The notes below the pieces were generated by a model, which worked only from the letters and a program-made list of their open reading frames with translations, ran no database searches and was not told the DNA's origin. A program made the position numbers and the translations under genes. DNA of 64,000 nucleotides from Bacteroidales bacterium KA00344 (lineage in GTDB: Bacteria > Bacteroidota > Bacteroidia > Bacteroidales > Bacteroidaceae): contig KQ959474.1 in assembly GCA_001552765.1 (NCBI GenBank), forward strand, positions 107,518-171,517, given 5' to 3'. Below, piece by piece: positions 23,909-32,553 of the stretch. Each line of letters starts with the position of its first letter. Positions within the stretch are counted from its first letter, which is position 1.

Positions 23909-24358
23909 TCAAATTTCTTCGTATCTTGGAATATGGTCAATAAATAAATATTTTTTACCGTCATAATCCATCTTGCAACAATAATGATTGATGCCGTTGG
24001 ATACAACAAGATAGTCGGCATGCAGCAAAAGATTATATGCCGAAATTTGGTCAAATACCTTTTGGGTTATCTCAATATTTGGTGCCTTATATTCTATAAT
24101 CATTCGAGGTTGAAGTGATTGGTTGTACAGCACACTGTCGGCACGTAGCTGCTTTTGCCCAACCTTCAGGCTTATCTCGTTAGCAAGAAGGGTGGATGGA
24201 TATCCAAGGTGATAGATAAGATAATGGATGAAACTTTGGCGCACCCATTCCTCTGGCGTGAGTGCAACATAGCGTCTCCGTAGGATGTCGAAGATGCGTG
24301 GATGCTCGCGCGTTCCTTGTAATTTTATATCAAAAGAGGGTAGGTTTAATGGAATCAT
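23909..24358 (-). CDS. HsdR N-terminal-like (PD-(D/E)xK) nuclease-fold protein
   Basis: A 149-residue stand-alone domain matching the type I restriction HsdR N-terminal family (HSDR_N_2). The nuclease-fold residues are visible: Asp 74 in LRADSVLYN, then Glu 89 and Lys 91 in MIIEYKAP, and PEEWVRQ (33-41) at the start. There is no helicase, specificity or methylase gene nearby, so this is not a restriction system. In Bacteroidota such a gene is commonly divergent from holA, as here, which hints at a replication or repair role. ATG 24358 follows its own promoter; the longer open frame runs through that promoter. Confidence 0.8.
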   Translation of the reverse strand: MIPLNLPSFDIKLQGTREHPRIFDILRRRYVALTPEEWVRQSFIHYLIYHLGYPSTLLANEISLKVGQKQLRADSVLYNQSLQPRMIIEYKAPNIEITQKVFDQISAYNLLLHADYLVVSNGINHYCCKMDYDGKKYLFIDHIPRYEEI

Positions 24359-24417
24359 TTTATTATCTTTGCATGGATTCTCAATGATGCAAAGATAATA
24401 AAATGTGTTGAGAATCC
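24356..24417. promoter_or_regulatory. Face-to-face promoters inside interleaved inverted repeats
   Basis: A perfect 19-bp inverted repeat, CATTTTATTATCTTTGCAT (24356-24374) and its complement (24387-24405), holds a TATCTTTG box on each strand: plus 24364-24371 for holA, minus 24397-24390 for the HsdR_N-fold gene. The left arm ends in the start codon of the latter. A second 10-bp pair, GGATTCTCAA (24375-24384) and TTGAGAATCC (24408-24417), interleaves with the first. Predicted start sites (about 24378 and 24383) make the divergent transcripts overlap by a few bases. Confidence 0.75.
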
Positions 24418-24437
24418 GGAGTATAATTATAAAATAT

Positions 24438-25466
24438 ATGCCAGAAAAGAAACCTACGCTCACCTATGATGCCGTTATGCGCAATCTGAAGGCAGGTCAG
24501 TTTTCACCTATTTATATACTGATGGGTGACGAATCATACTATATTGACCAAATCAGTGACTATATTCAGAGCCATGTTTTAAGTCCGGATCAGCAGGCTT
24601 TTGACCAAACAGTGGTGTTCGGTGCTGATGTAAATGCTGCTCAAGTGGCTGATATGGCAATGCAATATCCGATGATGGCACCACGAAAAGTAATTATCGT
24701 AAAGGAGGCGCAGGCCATGAGGTCGTTTGATAAATTGGAAAAATATGCTGAAAATCCACAGCCGAAAACAATCCTTGTTATTTGTTATAAGAATGGAACA
24801 ATTAATCGTCGTACTAAATTTATAGCTGCAACCGAGCGCGTGGGAATTGTTTTCGAAAGCAAAAAACTAAAGGATTGGCAGCTGGCTGGACATATACAAA
24901 AGTATTTGGCAAAACAGAAAGTTAATATAGATGACAAGAGTGCCAGCATGATTGCTGACAGTATTGGGGCGGATTTGAATCGTTTGCAGTCTGAGTTGGA
25001 TAAACTTCTCATAGCTCTTCCGGAAAACGACCGTCGTGTTACACCGGAAATGGTTGAAAGTAATATTGGAGTAAGCAAAGACTTCAATGCGTTTGAGTTG
25101 AGAAGCGCCATTGTGAATAGAAATGTTTTCAAGGCAAATCAAATAATCAAATATTTTGACAGTAATCCTAAAGCAGGCTCTGTTTATTCTTTCTTGCCAT
25201 TGCTCTTTAATTTCTTCCAAAACTTAATGATTGCCTATTATGCTCCAAATAGAGGAGATAAAAAAAGTGTTGCAGGTTATTTGGGATTGAGAAGCGAGTG
25301 GGGGGCCATAGACTATATGACAGGAATGAGAAATTATTCCGGAAAGAAAACATTTCAGATATTAGAGAAGATTAGAGAGGCGGATACTAAAAGTAAAGGC
25401 TTAGATAACCCAAATACATCTGCAGGAGACTTGATGAAGGAGCTAATTTTCTTCATATTTCACTAA
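24438..25466 (+). CDS. holA: DNA polymerase III subunit delta
   Basis: A 342-residue protein of the HolA family, the clamp-loader subunit that opens the beta clamp. Family features: FSPIYILMGDESYYIDQISDYI at the N-terminus (the degenerate AAA+ P-loop region GDES), MMAPRKVIIVKEAQAM, LAKQKVNIDDKSASMIADSIGADL split by the family domain border, and FNAFELRSAIVNRNVFKANQIIKYF. ATG 24438 (MPEKKPTLTYD) follows the promoter; an upstream start would lie within the palindromic promoter region. Divergent from the HsdR_N-fold gene. Confidence 0.9.
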   Translation: MPEKKPTLTYDAVMRNLKAGQFSPIYILMGDESYYIDQISDYIQSHVLSPDQQAFDQTVVFGADVNAAQVADMAMQYPMMAPRKVIIVKEAQAMRSFDKLEKYAENPQPKTILVICYKNGTINRRTKFIAATERVGIVFESKKLKDWQLAGHIQKYLAKQKVNIDDKSASMIADSIGADLNRLQSELDKLLIALPENDRRVTPEMVESNIGVSKDFNAFELRSAIVNRNVFKANQIIKYFDSNPKAGSVYSFLPLLFNFFQNLMIAYYAPNRGDKKSVAGYLGLRSEWGAIDYMTGMRNYSGKKTFQILEKIREADTKSKGLDNPNTSAGDLMKELIFFIFH

Positions 25467-26168
25467 AATAGTAGCAAAAACCATCCTTAATTTCTCTCAA
25501 ACCATCCTTAATTTCTCTACAACAAGCGTTTATATGGAGCGCTTTTTTAGGCTTAACTCTATTGCAATAGGGAAGTTACGTGTTTTTAATGGGCTTGTTT
25601 TTCGCTTATTTTAAACTACAAAGGCACTTGCTTGTAATTCTTGAAAAATATCGATTTATGGGTCATTTGAATTGCCCACAGCCCTTGTTTAACCTTTGTT
25701 ATCATTTAAAATCCCGAATTTAACAACGTAAACTGATAATAAAGATTCACAAATCAAAATCCGAAAGGAGTCTAGAATATCAAACGTCGCTTGTTTAAGG
25801 TGTTAAATTTGGATTTTAAAATACAAATAATATCACTTTGGTAATGTTAATTATATATATGTATAAAGAGAATATGATACGTATTTATCTAAAAATCAAT
25901 AATTTATAATATTATTCTAAAGTAAATAGTAAATAAAAGAATGTATAAGCAAGAAGTTTGTTGTATATATGAGTAAAAAGGGTGATATTGTATAAACTAT
26001 ATCACTGAAATCCAGGTAATTATATTATTTAGATGTACTATATATTTGCCGCGAATTTAGATGTTTTTATTTGGATTTGTAAATTCAAATATATCTTTGT
26101 AGATATAATGATGTTGCATTTGGTATTTTAGTTTAAAAATTAACATTATGCAACTTTAAATTAGTTGT
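25467..26168. other. A/T-rich intergenic region without visible genes
   Basis: About 700 nt with no supported gene. At its left end a 21-nt sequence (AAACCATCCTTAATTTCTCT core) occurs twice in tandem (25477-25497 and 25498-25518). Further right the DNA is strongly A/T-rich with possible extra -7 boxes, such as TATCTTTG at 26091-26098. It may hold a small RNA or the scar of a lost gene; I cannot show either. Confidence 0.5.
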
Positions 26169-26169
26169 G

Positions 26170-26212
26170 GCAAATTTGCAAAAGCAAATTTAATGTTTTA
26201 ACTTTGCAAATT
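26170..26212 (+). promoter_or_regulatory. Promoter with repeated GCAAATT motifs upstream of XRE gene
   Basis: TTTG (26175-26178), 20 nt, TAACTTTG (26199-26206) is a near-consensus promoter. GCAAATT occurs at 26170, 26184 and 26206; the first is part of the palindrome GCAAATTTGC across the -33 element. Placement over both promoter elements suggests an operator, perhaps for autoregulation. Confidence 0.5.
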
Positions 26213-26268
26213 GAAGAATTTTTAAAAAAAGGTGCTTGGTTTAGCAATAATAATCCTAATTCAACAAT

Positions 26269-26733
26269 ATGAAAGATCGAATTAAGAAGATAATGGAAGA
26301 TCAGCAAATGTCCCAAAAAGAGTTTGCTCTGTTTACCGGAATTTCTGAGGGGTCACTGAGTGGTGTTTTTAATGAGCGTACTAGGCCTTCTCTTCAAATG
26401 ATTGAATCCATCCATGAATGTTTACCAAATATTTCTGTTGAGTGGATCATGTTTGGAACAGGACCTATGTACACAGATGCTGATCGAGAATCTAAATCGA
26501 ATCAAGGTGCAAACTCAGGAGAATCATCTTCATTATTGGATATTCAAACTAATCCATCTTCTCCTTCTCTTTTTAATACTCCCACTGGTCCATATCAGTC
26601 TGATGCCGGAAAATCTACTCCAAATATAGAGAAAACATTGGTTAAATATATTGACAAGCCAGAACGAAAGATAACAGAGATTCGTATATTTTATGATGAT
26701 CAGACCTGGGAGACGTTTTTACCCAAACGCTAA
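26269..26733 (+). CDS. XRE-family helix-turn-helix regulator
   Basis: A 154-residue DNA-binding protein. Residues 1-60 form an HTH_3 domain (MSQKEFALFTGISEGSLSGVF with the recognition helix in SEGSLSGVFNERTRPS). A Ser/Asn/Pro-rich linker (about 70-115) leads to a short C-terminal module ending ITEIRIFYDDQTWETFLPKR, which I associate with Bacteroidota XRE proteins but cannot name. Its target is unknown. The gene has its own promoter with possible operator repeats, and the 44-bp tandem array and pyrK follow in the same direction. Confidence 0.8.
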   Translation: MKDRIKKIMEDQQMSQKEFALFTGISEGSLSGVFNERTRPSLQMIESIHECLPNISVEWIMFGTGPMYTDADRESKSNQGANSGESSSLLDIQTNPSSPSLFNTPTGPYQSDAGKSTPNIEKTLVKYIDKPERKITEIRIFYDDQTWETFLPKR

Positions 26734-26772
26734 TTTTTTCTGATTATCTACAATTCATGACCAAAAAATGCC

Positions 26773-26780
26773 TATCTTTG
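26773..26780 (+). promoter_or_regulatory. -7 box before the tandem array and pyrK
   Basis: TATCTTTG begins 40 nt after the XRE stop. A start site near 26787 would put all five 44-bp units in a leader of about 245 nt ahead of pyrK. Confidence 0.5.
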
Positions 26781-26791
26781 TGAGTAGCAAT

Positions 26792-27015
26792 ATACCATGT
26801 ACAGGTAATAGAGTTATCGTATGCAGATGGTTTATATATCATGTACAGATAATAGAGTTATCGTATGCAAGTACTTTATCTACCATGTGCAGGTAATTAA
26901 GTTATTGTGCGTAGATACTTTGTCTACCATGTACAGGTAATTTATCAGTTAGATGTAGGAGATTGATTTGCCATGTGCAGGCAATCAATATATTATATGT
27001 GTAGAAGTTAATTTA
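26792..27015 (+). repeat. Five 44-bp tandem units with covarying hairpins, pyrK leader
   Basis: The motif CATGTRCAG starts at 26796, 26840, 26884, 26928 and 26972, an exact 44-bp period. In every unit the loop ATGTRCA is flanked by complementary arms: TACC/GGTA, TATC/GATA, TACC/GGTA, TACC/GGTA and TTGCC/GGCAA. The changes in units 2 and 5 preserve pairing. The last unit has the longest stem (about 10 bp with one bulged T). The remainder of each unit is less conserved (AGTTATCGTATG in units 1 and 2). It may be an RNA leader array or a series of protein-binding sites. Confidence 0.85.
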
Positions 27016-27031
27016 TCAAAGATAAGCATTT

Positions 27032-27805
27032 ATGAGTAAATACTGTCACGACTTATGCGTGAGTACTATTGATAGACTAAGCAGTAAACACGTTTTACTG
27101 AAGCTTACTCAAGACACCCCACTTCCCAAAATGTTACCGGGTCAGTTTGTTGAGGTCCGAGTAGACAATTCTCCCCATACTTTTCTCCGCCGCCCTATAT
27201 CGGTAAACTATGTCGACAAGCGTAAAAACGAGATGTGGCTTTTGGTTGCAGCTGTTGGCGCCGGAACGAAAGAAATGCTCAAACTGCGTGTCGGGGATAA
27301 TCTGAACTGTCTTTTCCCTCTTGGCAACAGTTTCACCACTGCAGATAAATTGCATGGAAGGAAGGTACTTCTTGTCGGTGGAGGTGTTGGCGTTGCACCA
27401 CTTTTATTTCAAGGGCAAACTCTTCTTGAGTCAGGAAACCAACCTTATTTCTTGTTGGGTGCACGCTCGGCATCTGATTTGTTAGAGTTGGATTTGTTTA
27501 AGGAAATGGGACCGGTATATGTCACAACAGAAGATTTTTCAGCAGGAGAAAAGGGGTATGTCACCGATCATACTATTCTTCAGAATGAACATTTTGACTT
27601 CATTCAGACTTGTGGACCCAAGCCTATGATGCAGTCGGTTGCCCGCTATGCTCGCGAGAGAAAAATAGAATGTGAGGCATCATTGGAAAATCTGATGGCC
27701 TGTGGATTGGGTGCTTGTCTTTGCTGTGTGGAGAAGACCGTAGAAGGAAATTTGTGTGTATGTACGGATGGACCGGTGTTTAATATTAAGAAGTTGTTAT
27801 GGTAG
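27032..27805 (+). CDS. pyrK: Dihydroorotate dehydrogenase electron transfer subunit
   Basis: A 257-residue FAD and 2Fe-2S protein that passes electrons from the PyrD catalytic subunit to NAD in class 1B dihydroorotate dehydrogenase (pyrimidine synthesis). FAD-binding: FLRRPISV (51-58). NAD-binding: [12 protein letters not shown] (114-124) and CGPKPMM (194-200). Cluster Cys: 224, 229, 232 and one near 242-244 in [10 protein letters not shown] and NLCVCTDGP. It overlaps pyrD by 7 nt. Regulation may involve the 44-bp hairpin array that lies directly upstream. Confidence 0.93.
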   Translation: MSKYCHDLCVSTIDRLSSKHVLLKLTQDTPLPKMLPGQFVEVRVDNSPHTFLRRPISVNYVDKRKNEMWLLVAAVGAGTKEMLKLRVGDNLNCLFPLGNSFTTADKLHGRKVLLVGGGVGVAPLLFQGQTLLESGNQPYFLLGARSASDLLELDLFKEMGPVYVTTEDFSAGEKGYVTDHTILQNEHFDFIQTCGPKPMMQSVARYARERKIECEASLENLMACGLGACLCCVEKTVEGNLCVCTDGPVFNIKKLLW

Positions 27806-28704
27806 ACCTAAATGTAAAGATAAATCAATTAGAACTCAGTAATCCCGTAATGACTGCCAGTGGCACTTTTGGGTATGGATTGGAGTTTGCCGATCTTGTT
27901 CCATTGGACGAAATAGGTGGTATCATCGTAAAAGGAACCACTCTTGAACATCGCGAGGGAAATGATTATCCTCGTATGACCGAAACAGCTTCGGGCATGC
28001 TTAACTGTGTGGGCCTTCAGAACAAGGGTGCTGATTACTTTTGCGAGCATATCTATCCTCAAGTGAAGGATATTCCTACGCATATTATCGTCAATGTCAG
28101 CGGGAACTCTGTTGATTCTTATGCTGCGTGTGCAGCTAAGATAGATACTTTAGACAAAATTCCCGCCATCGAACTTAACATATCGTGTCCTAACGTGAAA
28201 GAGGGTGGTATGTCGTTTGGTGTAAGTTGCGATGGCGCTTCAAGTGTGGTGCGGGCAGTGCGTAGGGTCTACCATAAAACGCTCATTGTGAAGCTTTCTC
28301 CAAACGTTACGGACATTGCGGACATTGCGCGAGCCTGTGAGGCTGAGGGTGCAGACTCTGTTTCACTTATCAATACGCTCATGGGAATGGCGATTGACAT
28401 TGAGCGTCGCAAACCCAAGCTGAGTATTCGCACGGGTGGACTGAGTGGGCCGGCGGTGAAACCTGTTGCCGTGCGCATGGTGTGGGATGTAGCTCACGCG
28501 GTGAAAATCCCCGTCATTGGACTTGGGGGAATCATGAATGCAGAAGATGCCATTGAGTTTATGATGGCCGGTGCCACTGCTGTGCAAATAGGTACGGCAA
28601 ACTTTATCGACCCTATGGTGACGTTTAAGGTGAAAACCGGCATTGCCGATTGGCTCGAACGTCATGGCTGCAAAAGTGTTCAGGAAATCATAGGAGCTGT
28701 ATAA
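27799..28704 (+). CDS. pyrD: Dihydroorotate dehydrogenase B, catalytic subunit
   Basis: A 301-residue FMN TIM-barrel enzyme that oxidises dihydroorotate to orotate. Family blocks: [13 protein letters not shown] (substrate and FMN), NCVGLQNKG, the catalytic Cys in [13 protein letters not shown] (characteristic of class 1), [13 protein letters not shown] and [27 protein letters not shown] (FMN phosphate site, shown in shorter parts: [10 protein letters not shown] and [10 protein letters not shown]). The Cys rather than Ser base and the partner pyrK identify class 1B. The start codon lies within the end of pyrK, indicating translational coupling. A terminator follows. Confidence 0.94.
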   Translation: MVDLNVKINQLELSNPVMTASGTFGYGLEFADLVPLDEIGGIIVKGTTLEHREGNDYPRMTETASGMLNCVGLQNKGADYFCEHIYPQVKDIPTHIIVNVSGNSVDSYAACAAKIDTLDKIPAIELNISCPNVKEGGMSFGVSCDGASSVVRAVRRVYHKTLIVKLSPNVTDIADIARACEAEGADSVSLINTLMGMAIDIERRKPKLSIRTGGLSGPAVKPVAVRMVWDVAHAVKIPVIGLGGIMNAEDAIEFMMAGATAVQIGTANFIDPMVTFKVKTGIADWLERHGCKSVQEIIGAV

Positions 28705-28722
28705 AAAGCTCAGTTTTTGATT

Positions 28723-28746
28723 TTAGGAAAGCTTCCTAATCTTTTT
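28723..28746 (+). terminator. Terminator after pyrD
   Basis: TTAGGAA-AGC-TTCCTAA stem-loop (28723-28739) followed by TCTTTTT. A second weak hairpin (AAAACTAC/GTAGTTTT, about 28760-28794) follows and may serve the convergent small gene. Confidence 0.65.
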
Positions 28747-28820
28747 ACATTTAAGTGAAAAACTACTTCTATGTAAAAAGAACAGGTAGTTTTCCTTGTT
28801 AGACCATTAAGGCTATCATA

Positions 28821-29099
28821 TTAGCAGAAAAGTTTTTCATGCATATTTCCTTTCCCTTGCCTTAATGCGCCCTTTATATATCTTTTTGCTAATCGGTTGT
28901 TTATCGTTGGTGTGTATATTCTGTCTTCACTGACTTCAATTTGATACGTCCGACGGTGAACAGTGCTGTCCGTTACGCTGTGATATTTTTTAGAATTACC
29001 AAAAAAATGTGGGGGTGCCAACCGACAGCCCCCAACCAACACAAAAACTAAACTAGACTTAACTAAACTGATTAGGGGTTTTCTCAAATCCCATATCAT
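28821..29099 (-). CDS. Small putative lipoprotein
   Basis: A 92-residue protein of unknown family. The N-terminus has a hydrophobic stretch and a lipobox-like LVGGC (about Cys 25). The rest is polar and basic (RTYQIEVSEDRIYTPTINNRLAKRY). Support comes mainly from its promoter: TTTG-N18-TAAATTTG on the minus strand, with the -7 box 7 nt before the ATG. That spacing implies a leaderless mRNA. Convergent with pyrD. Confidence 0.5.
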   Translation of the reverse strand: MIWDLRKPLISLVKSSLVFVLVGGCRLAPPHFFGNSKKYHSVTDSTVHRRTYQIEVSEDRIYTPTINNRLAKRYIKGALRQGKGNMHEKLFC

Positions 29100-29106
29100 T
29101 TCTTTG

Positions 29107-29136
29107 CAAATTTACGATAAAATTCTGATATCCAAA
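29107..29136 (-). promoter_or_regulatory. Near-consensus promoter abutting small lipoprotein start
   Basis: Minus strand: TTTG, 18 nt, TAAATTTG (29114-29107), then 7 nt to the ATG at 29099. Transcription would begin at about the first base of the start codon. Confidence 0.6.
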
Positions 29137-29179
29137 GGAAAGAACCGAAAAAATCGTGTACTCGCTATCGAAATATTTT

Positions 29180-30256
29180 CTATAGACGTGTGGTCTTTCC
29201 GATGAGATAGTTGTCCAGCAAAACCATTGCCGTCATCGCCTCAACGATGGGCACTGCACGAGGCAACACACATGGGTCGTGACGACCTTTGGCGTTGAGG
29301 GCAGTGGGATTTCCCTCTATATCTACGGTGTTTTGTTTTTGCAGGATGGTGGCTACCGGCTTGAAAGCCACGCGGAAATAGATGTCCTGTCCATTGCTCA
29401 CCCCTCCTTGTATTCCTCCACTGTGATTGGTGGCGGTAGAAATTTTATTGTCTTTCCGGACAAACACATCGTTTTGCTGGCTCCCCCTCATTGAAACTCC
29501 GGCAAATCCATTTCCATACTCAAACCCTTTCACGGCATTGATGCTCAGCATGGCGGCCCCCAGCTGTGCATGGAGCTTGCCAAATTCCGGTTCGCCCAAT
29601 CCTATGGGACAACCTTTCACAACGCAGGCAATTACCCCTCCCACGGTGTCACCATCATCTTTTACGTCCATGATGAGGCTTTCCATTTGCTTGGCCTTGT
29701 CGGCATCCGGACATCTCACCAAACTGTCTTCGGTCTTGGTGAGGTCGTAGAGACTGTAGTCCCGTTCCATCTCGATATTGCCCACCTGTGTGGTATAGGC
29801 TTGGATGGTGATACCCAGTTGCTTCAATGCCAGTTTGGCAAGTGCTCCCGCAACCACACGACTGAGCGTTATTCGTGCCGAAGAACGTCCACCCCCGCGA
29901 TGGTCGCGTATGCCGTACTTGTTATAATAGGTGTAGTCGGAGTGCGAAGGGCGGAACAACTCCCGCATATTATCATAGTCTTTGGAATGTTGATTCTTGT
30001 TGAGCACCACAAAGCCAATGGGTGTGCCCGTAGTTTTTCCTTCAAACACGCCACTCATAAGCTGCACCCGGTCAGGCTCGTTGCGCGAAGTGGTTATCTT
30101 GCTCTGGCCGGGTTTGCGCCTGTCCAATTCGTGCTGAATAAAGTCCATGTCAATTTCTACGCCGGCAGGCATACCGTCTACAATGCCGCCAATGGCAGTT
30201 CCGTGACTCTCGCCAAACGTGGTCAGGGTGAATATGTTTCCAAAAATGTTTCTCAT
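29180..30256 (-). CDS. aroC: Chorismate synthase
   Basis: A 358-residue FMN-dependent enzyme that makes chorismate from EPSP, the last step of the shikimate pathway. Signatures: [19 protein letters not shown] at the N-terminus, [36 protein letters not shown] with the central motif [21 protein letters not shown] and [17 protein letters not shown] at the end. ATG 30256 (MRNIFGNIF) is the family start; the frame upstream only runs into the His-rich end of the slyD-type gene. It follows that gene by 5 nt, so the two are likely co-transcribed. Confidence 0.95.
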   Translation of the reverse strand: MRNIFGNIFTLTTFGESHGTAIGGIVDGMPAGVEIDMDFIQHELDRRKPGQSKITTSRNEPDRVQLMSGVFEGKTTGTPIGFVVLNKNQHSKDYDNMRELFRPSHSDYTYYNKYGIRDHRGGGRSSARITLSRVVAGALAKLALKQLGITIQAYTTQVGNIEMERDYSLYDLTKTEDSLVRCPDADKAKQMESLIMDVKDDGDTVGGVIACVVKGCPIGLGEPEFGKLHAQLGAAMLSINAVKGFEYGNGFAGVSMRGSQQNDVFVRKDNKISTATNHSGGIQGGVSNGQDIYFRVAFKPVATILQKQNTVDIEGNPTALNAKGRHDPCVLPRAVPIVEAMTAMVLLDNYLIGKTTRL

Positions 30257-30261
30257 TTTCT

Positions 30262-30906
30262 CTATTTGCCGCAACACTCGCCGTCGTTGTGGTGCTTTCC
30301 GCAACACTCGCCGTCGCCATGACGATGGTGCCCACATTCCTCATCATGATGATGCTTCCCGCAGCATCCCCCTTGATGTCCGTGTCCGCCACATTTACAT
30401 CCACCGCCTCGTCCGGACAATTTCTCAGTCAGTTGGGCCACCTCTTCAGTTGTTGCCTCTCTGTTTTCATTGATTTCTCCACAGAAATTCAATGTCCTGC
30501 CAGCCAGTGGATGATTAAGGTCTATTTTTACCTTTTCATCTGTTACCTCCATCACACGACCATAAAACCTGTTTCCGTCTTCGTCTTGCAATGGGATAAC
30601 GGCATCGCAGTACACATTTTCTTGATCAAATTTACCATCTACATGGAAAATTTGCTTGTCCAGATCCAGCACTCGATCGCTGCAGTGCTCTCCATAAGCC
30701 TGTTCCGGGGTTAGTGCGAAATTAAACTTGCTGCCCGCCTCAAGGCCTATGATCTGTCGCTCGAATTCCTCAAGCAAGAGTCCCAAACCACTGATAAAGG
30801 TAAATGGGCGATCCGCAGAGGTTTCCTCGATCAGGTTTTTTCGGCCATCGGTTATGTCATACAACCGATAAGAAGCGTTGATATATTTCTTTGTTTTATG
30901 GTCCAT
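30262..30906 (-). CDS. slyD: SlyD-type FKBP peptidyl-prolyl isomerase with Cys/His tail
   Basis: A 214-residue protein. The FKBP domain with inserted IF chaperone flap covers about residues 1-150 ([23 protein letters not shown], shown as [38 protein letters not shown]). The last 50 residues are a metal-binding tail with repeats of CCGKHH and DGECCGK plus HGHQGG and [13 protein letters not shown]. SlyD delivers nickel in enterobacteria and binds Ni, Cu and Zn; a similar metal storage or delivery role is likely here. Start at ATG 30906 follows TATCTTTG (30942-30935). Upstream of aroC in one transcript. Confidence 0.88.
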   Translation of the reverse strand: MDHKTKKYINASYRLYDITDGRKNLIEETSADRPFTFISGLGLLLEEFERQIIGLEAGSKFNFALTPEQAYGEHCSDRVLDLDKQIFHVDGKFDQENVYCDAVIPLQDEDGNRFYGRVMEVTDEKVKIDLNHPLAGRTLNFCGEINENREATTEEVAQLTEKLSGRGGGCKCGGHGHQGGCCGKHHHDEECGHHRHGDGECCGKHHNDGECCGK

Positions 30907-31097
30907 GTTGTTTGTATTATTATTATAATAGGTGCAAAGATAACCTTTTTTTTTCAGAATGTTCTGTTCGCACGGATATTTGTGCAATAAGTCCCGTTAA
31001 ACTGTTTTGAGTGTGCATATCCTTGATTTGGGTCAATAAAGCGCGCTGTTTGCGCACACAAACGAGTAAAAGGCTTGCATCTTTGGGGTAAACTGCC

Positions 31098-31105
31098 TAT
31101 ATTTG
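31098..31105 (+). promoter_or_regulatory. -7 box for small secreted protein
   Basis: TATATTTG with CTTG 20 nt upstream, about 90 nt before the ATG at 31197. Confidence 0.5.
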
Positions 31106-31196
31106 TAATAGAAATCAGAGGATTTCGCAAGGATAACAAGTTAAATTAGCATCCGCGCAATATACAGATGCGGACAAATTAAAGAAAGGAAAAGAA

Positions 31197-31592
31197 ATGA
31201 AAAAGATTGTATTGACATTAGCAGCCATATTTTTAATGACAATGGCATTTGCCGAAAATAGTGACAAGCATGGCAATGAGACACAGAAGGCTCCGGAAGT
31301 AACAGTAGCCAACATGGATAAGAAATATGATATGTCGTTGAACTATAGCAGTTTGGCTTCTGCACTGCAGCTTGACAACTATCAGATGAAAGCTGTGCAG
31401 ATCGTCCACAACAAGTTTGTCGGAGAGATGAACGAAGCAGCCAAGGCCGATGCATCAGAACGCAGCACTATGGTAAAACAGGCTGCTGACAAGGAACTGA
31501 AATACATGAGCTACATACTCACACGTGATCAGTATCGGAAGTTTAACACACTTCTGAATGTCACACTGAATAATCGTGGACTGCTCAAATAA
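31197..31592 (+). CDS. Secreted small helical protein, unknown
   Basis: A 131-residue protein with a cleavable signal peptide (about 1-19, FLMTMAFAE). The mature part is mostly helical: LNYSSLASALQLDNYQMKAVQ, then an Ala/Lys/Glu-rich helix and YILTRDQYRKFNTLLNVTLNNRGL at the end. I do not recognise the family with confidence; the layout (two helices separated by a loop, LTRDQYRKF) is loosely like Spy/CpxP-type periplasmic chaperones. It has its own promoter and terminator, so it is a monocistronic gene. Confidence 0.65.
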   Translation: MKKIVLTLAAIFLMTMAFAENSDKHGNETQKAPEVTVANMDKKYDMSLNYSSLASALQLDNYQMKAVQIVHNKFVGEMNEAAKADASERSTMVKQAADKELKYMSYILTRDQYRKFNTLLNVTLNNRGLLK

Positions 31593-31616
31593 AATATTGA
31601 AGAGATGAATAAGAAA

Positions 31617-31650
31617 CGCAGGCTTTCATAGAGAGCCTGCGATTCTTTTG
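31617..31650 (+). terminator. Terminator after small secreted protein
   Basis: CGCAGGCT stem (31617-31641, CGCAGGCT/AGCCTGCG with a 9-nt loop) followed by ATTCTTTT. Confidence 0.75.
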
Positions 31651-32553
31651 TCATGTTGTTAGCTGCCGTGCATCGTTTCTGAGCCCTTCGGGAACTGCCA
31701 ATCAATGACGGCCTTCGCCGACGGCTTGTTTTCAATAGCCATAAGCATTTTGCCGACCCCGTTGCAATGAGCGATTAGAGCGAGTTGGGATGAGAGAGGA
31801 GCAGTAGCGCGGGGAAGGCGCAGGCCTTTGTGAGGATGGGGCGGCAATTTGTAAAAAAGCGGACAAAACCTTTCTGCTGCTTGGCTTATTCTGAAAAAAT
31901 AAAACCTTGTTTCAAAATACGCGATAATTTTCACGATTTCATATTCACCTGTGTATTAACGCTTTATGAGTTTTATGTAAAAATCAGGTGTATTTTCAAC
32001 ATAAAAATGCTTGCCATTAGAGTTTAACGGCACTGCGACAAGACCTTGGTCGCAATCCGTTTAGCGTCTATTCGCATCACGAATGAGCCTTAGTCGCACT
32101 GCGATAAAGCCCGATTCGTCTCACCCCTGCTAAGGGATGGATGAAAAAAGTTAAAAAAATGGCAAAAAGATTGCATAATCTTTTCTAAAACGATAGAAAA
32201 AGAGTACACGTTTATATTGATATTTTCAAGACAAATTGTCTTACTCTTGGTACAACCTCTTTAAAGTTCATGCAATACTCCGGGTATGCAATGGGACGGT
32301 TTTCAAACCCTCGTTGTGGCTCGCAAAAATAGTTTCCGACAGATGTATTGGAAGGGAGGTCACCGGTAAACAGCTGCAAGGGGCATATCCGCATTCCTAG
32401 TTTCACAGGACTCTGTGATATGTTTTGGGAAACATTTGATTGGATATGCCCGTACAGTGTTGCGTTCCAATGATAAGGAGGCTTCCTCTTTATCTTCATT
32501 TCATCGGTGCCTCCATCAATGCTCACGCTGCTGTTCTATTGCTGTTTTGTGTT
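31651..32553. other. Intergenic region with a divergent copy of the dispersed repeat core
   Basis: About 900 nt without a supported gene. From about 32018 to 32125 it holds units such as GAGCCTTAGTCGCACTGCG, GATAAAGCCCGATTCG and TTTAACGGCACTGCGAC, similar to the centre of the 384-nt elements at 41904 and 51056. Minus-strand open frames of 91 and 104 codons have no family resemblance I can name. Confidence 0.5.

Noticed and set aside
23909-24358. Possibility of a type I restriction system
   Set aside because: Only a stand-alone HsdR N-terminal-like nuclease fold is present; no hsdM, hsdS or helicase domain lies nearby.
24356-24417. Invertible promoter switch
   Set aside because: The inverted repeat arms themselves contain the promoters and the spacer is only 12 nt; no recombinase gene lies nearby, so face-to-face fixed promoters fit better.
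26796-27015. Possibility that the 44-bp array is a CRISPR
   Set aside because: The conserved part is only about 15 nt, the rest is also related between units rather than unique spacers, there are only five units, and no cas genes are near.
31659-31934. Minus-strand open frame of 91 codons ending in DWQFPKGSETMHGS
   Set aside because: The ending looks protein-like, but I cannot name a family, the N-terminal part is unlike a gene and the frame crosses the repeat-rich gap. A gene remnant is possible but not supported.
32212-32526. Minus-strand open frame of 104 codons
   Set aside because: No recognisable motif, no promoter or clear ribosome-binding site, and poor composition for a coding region.
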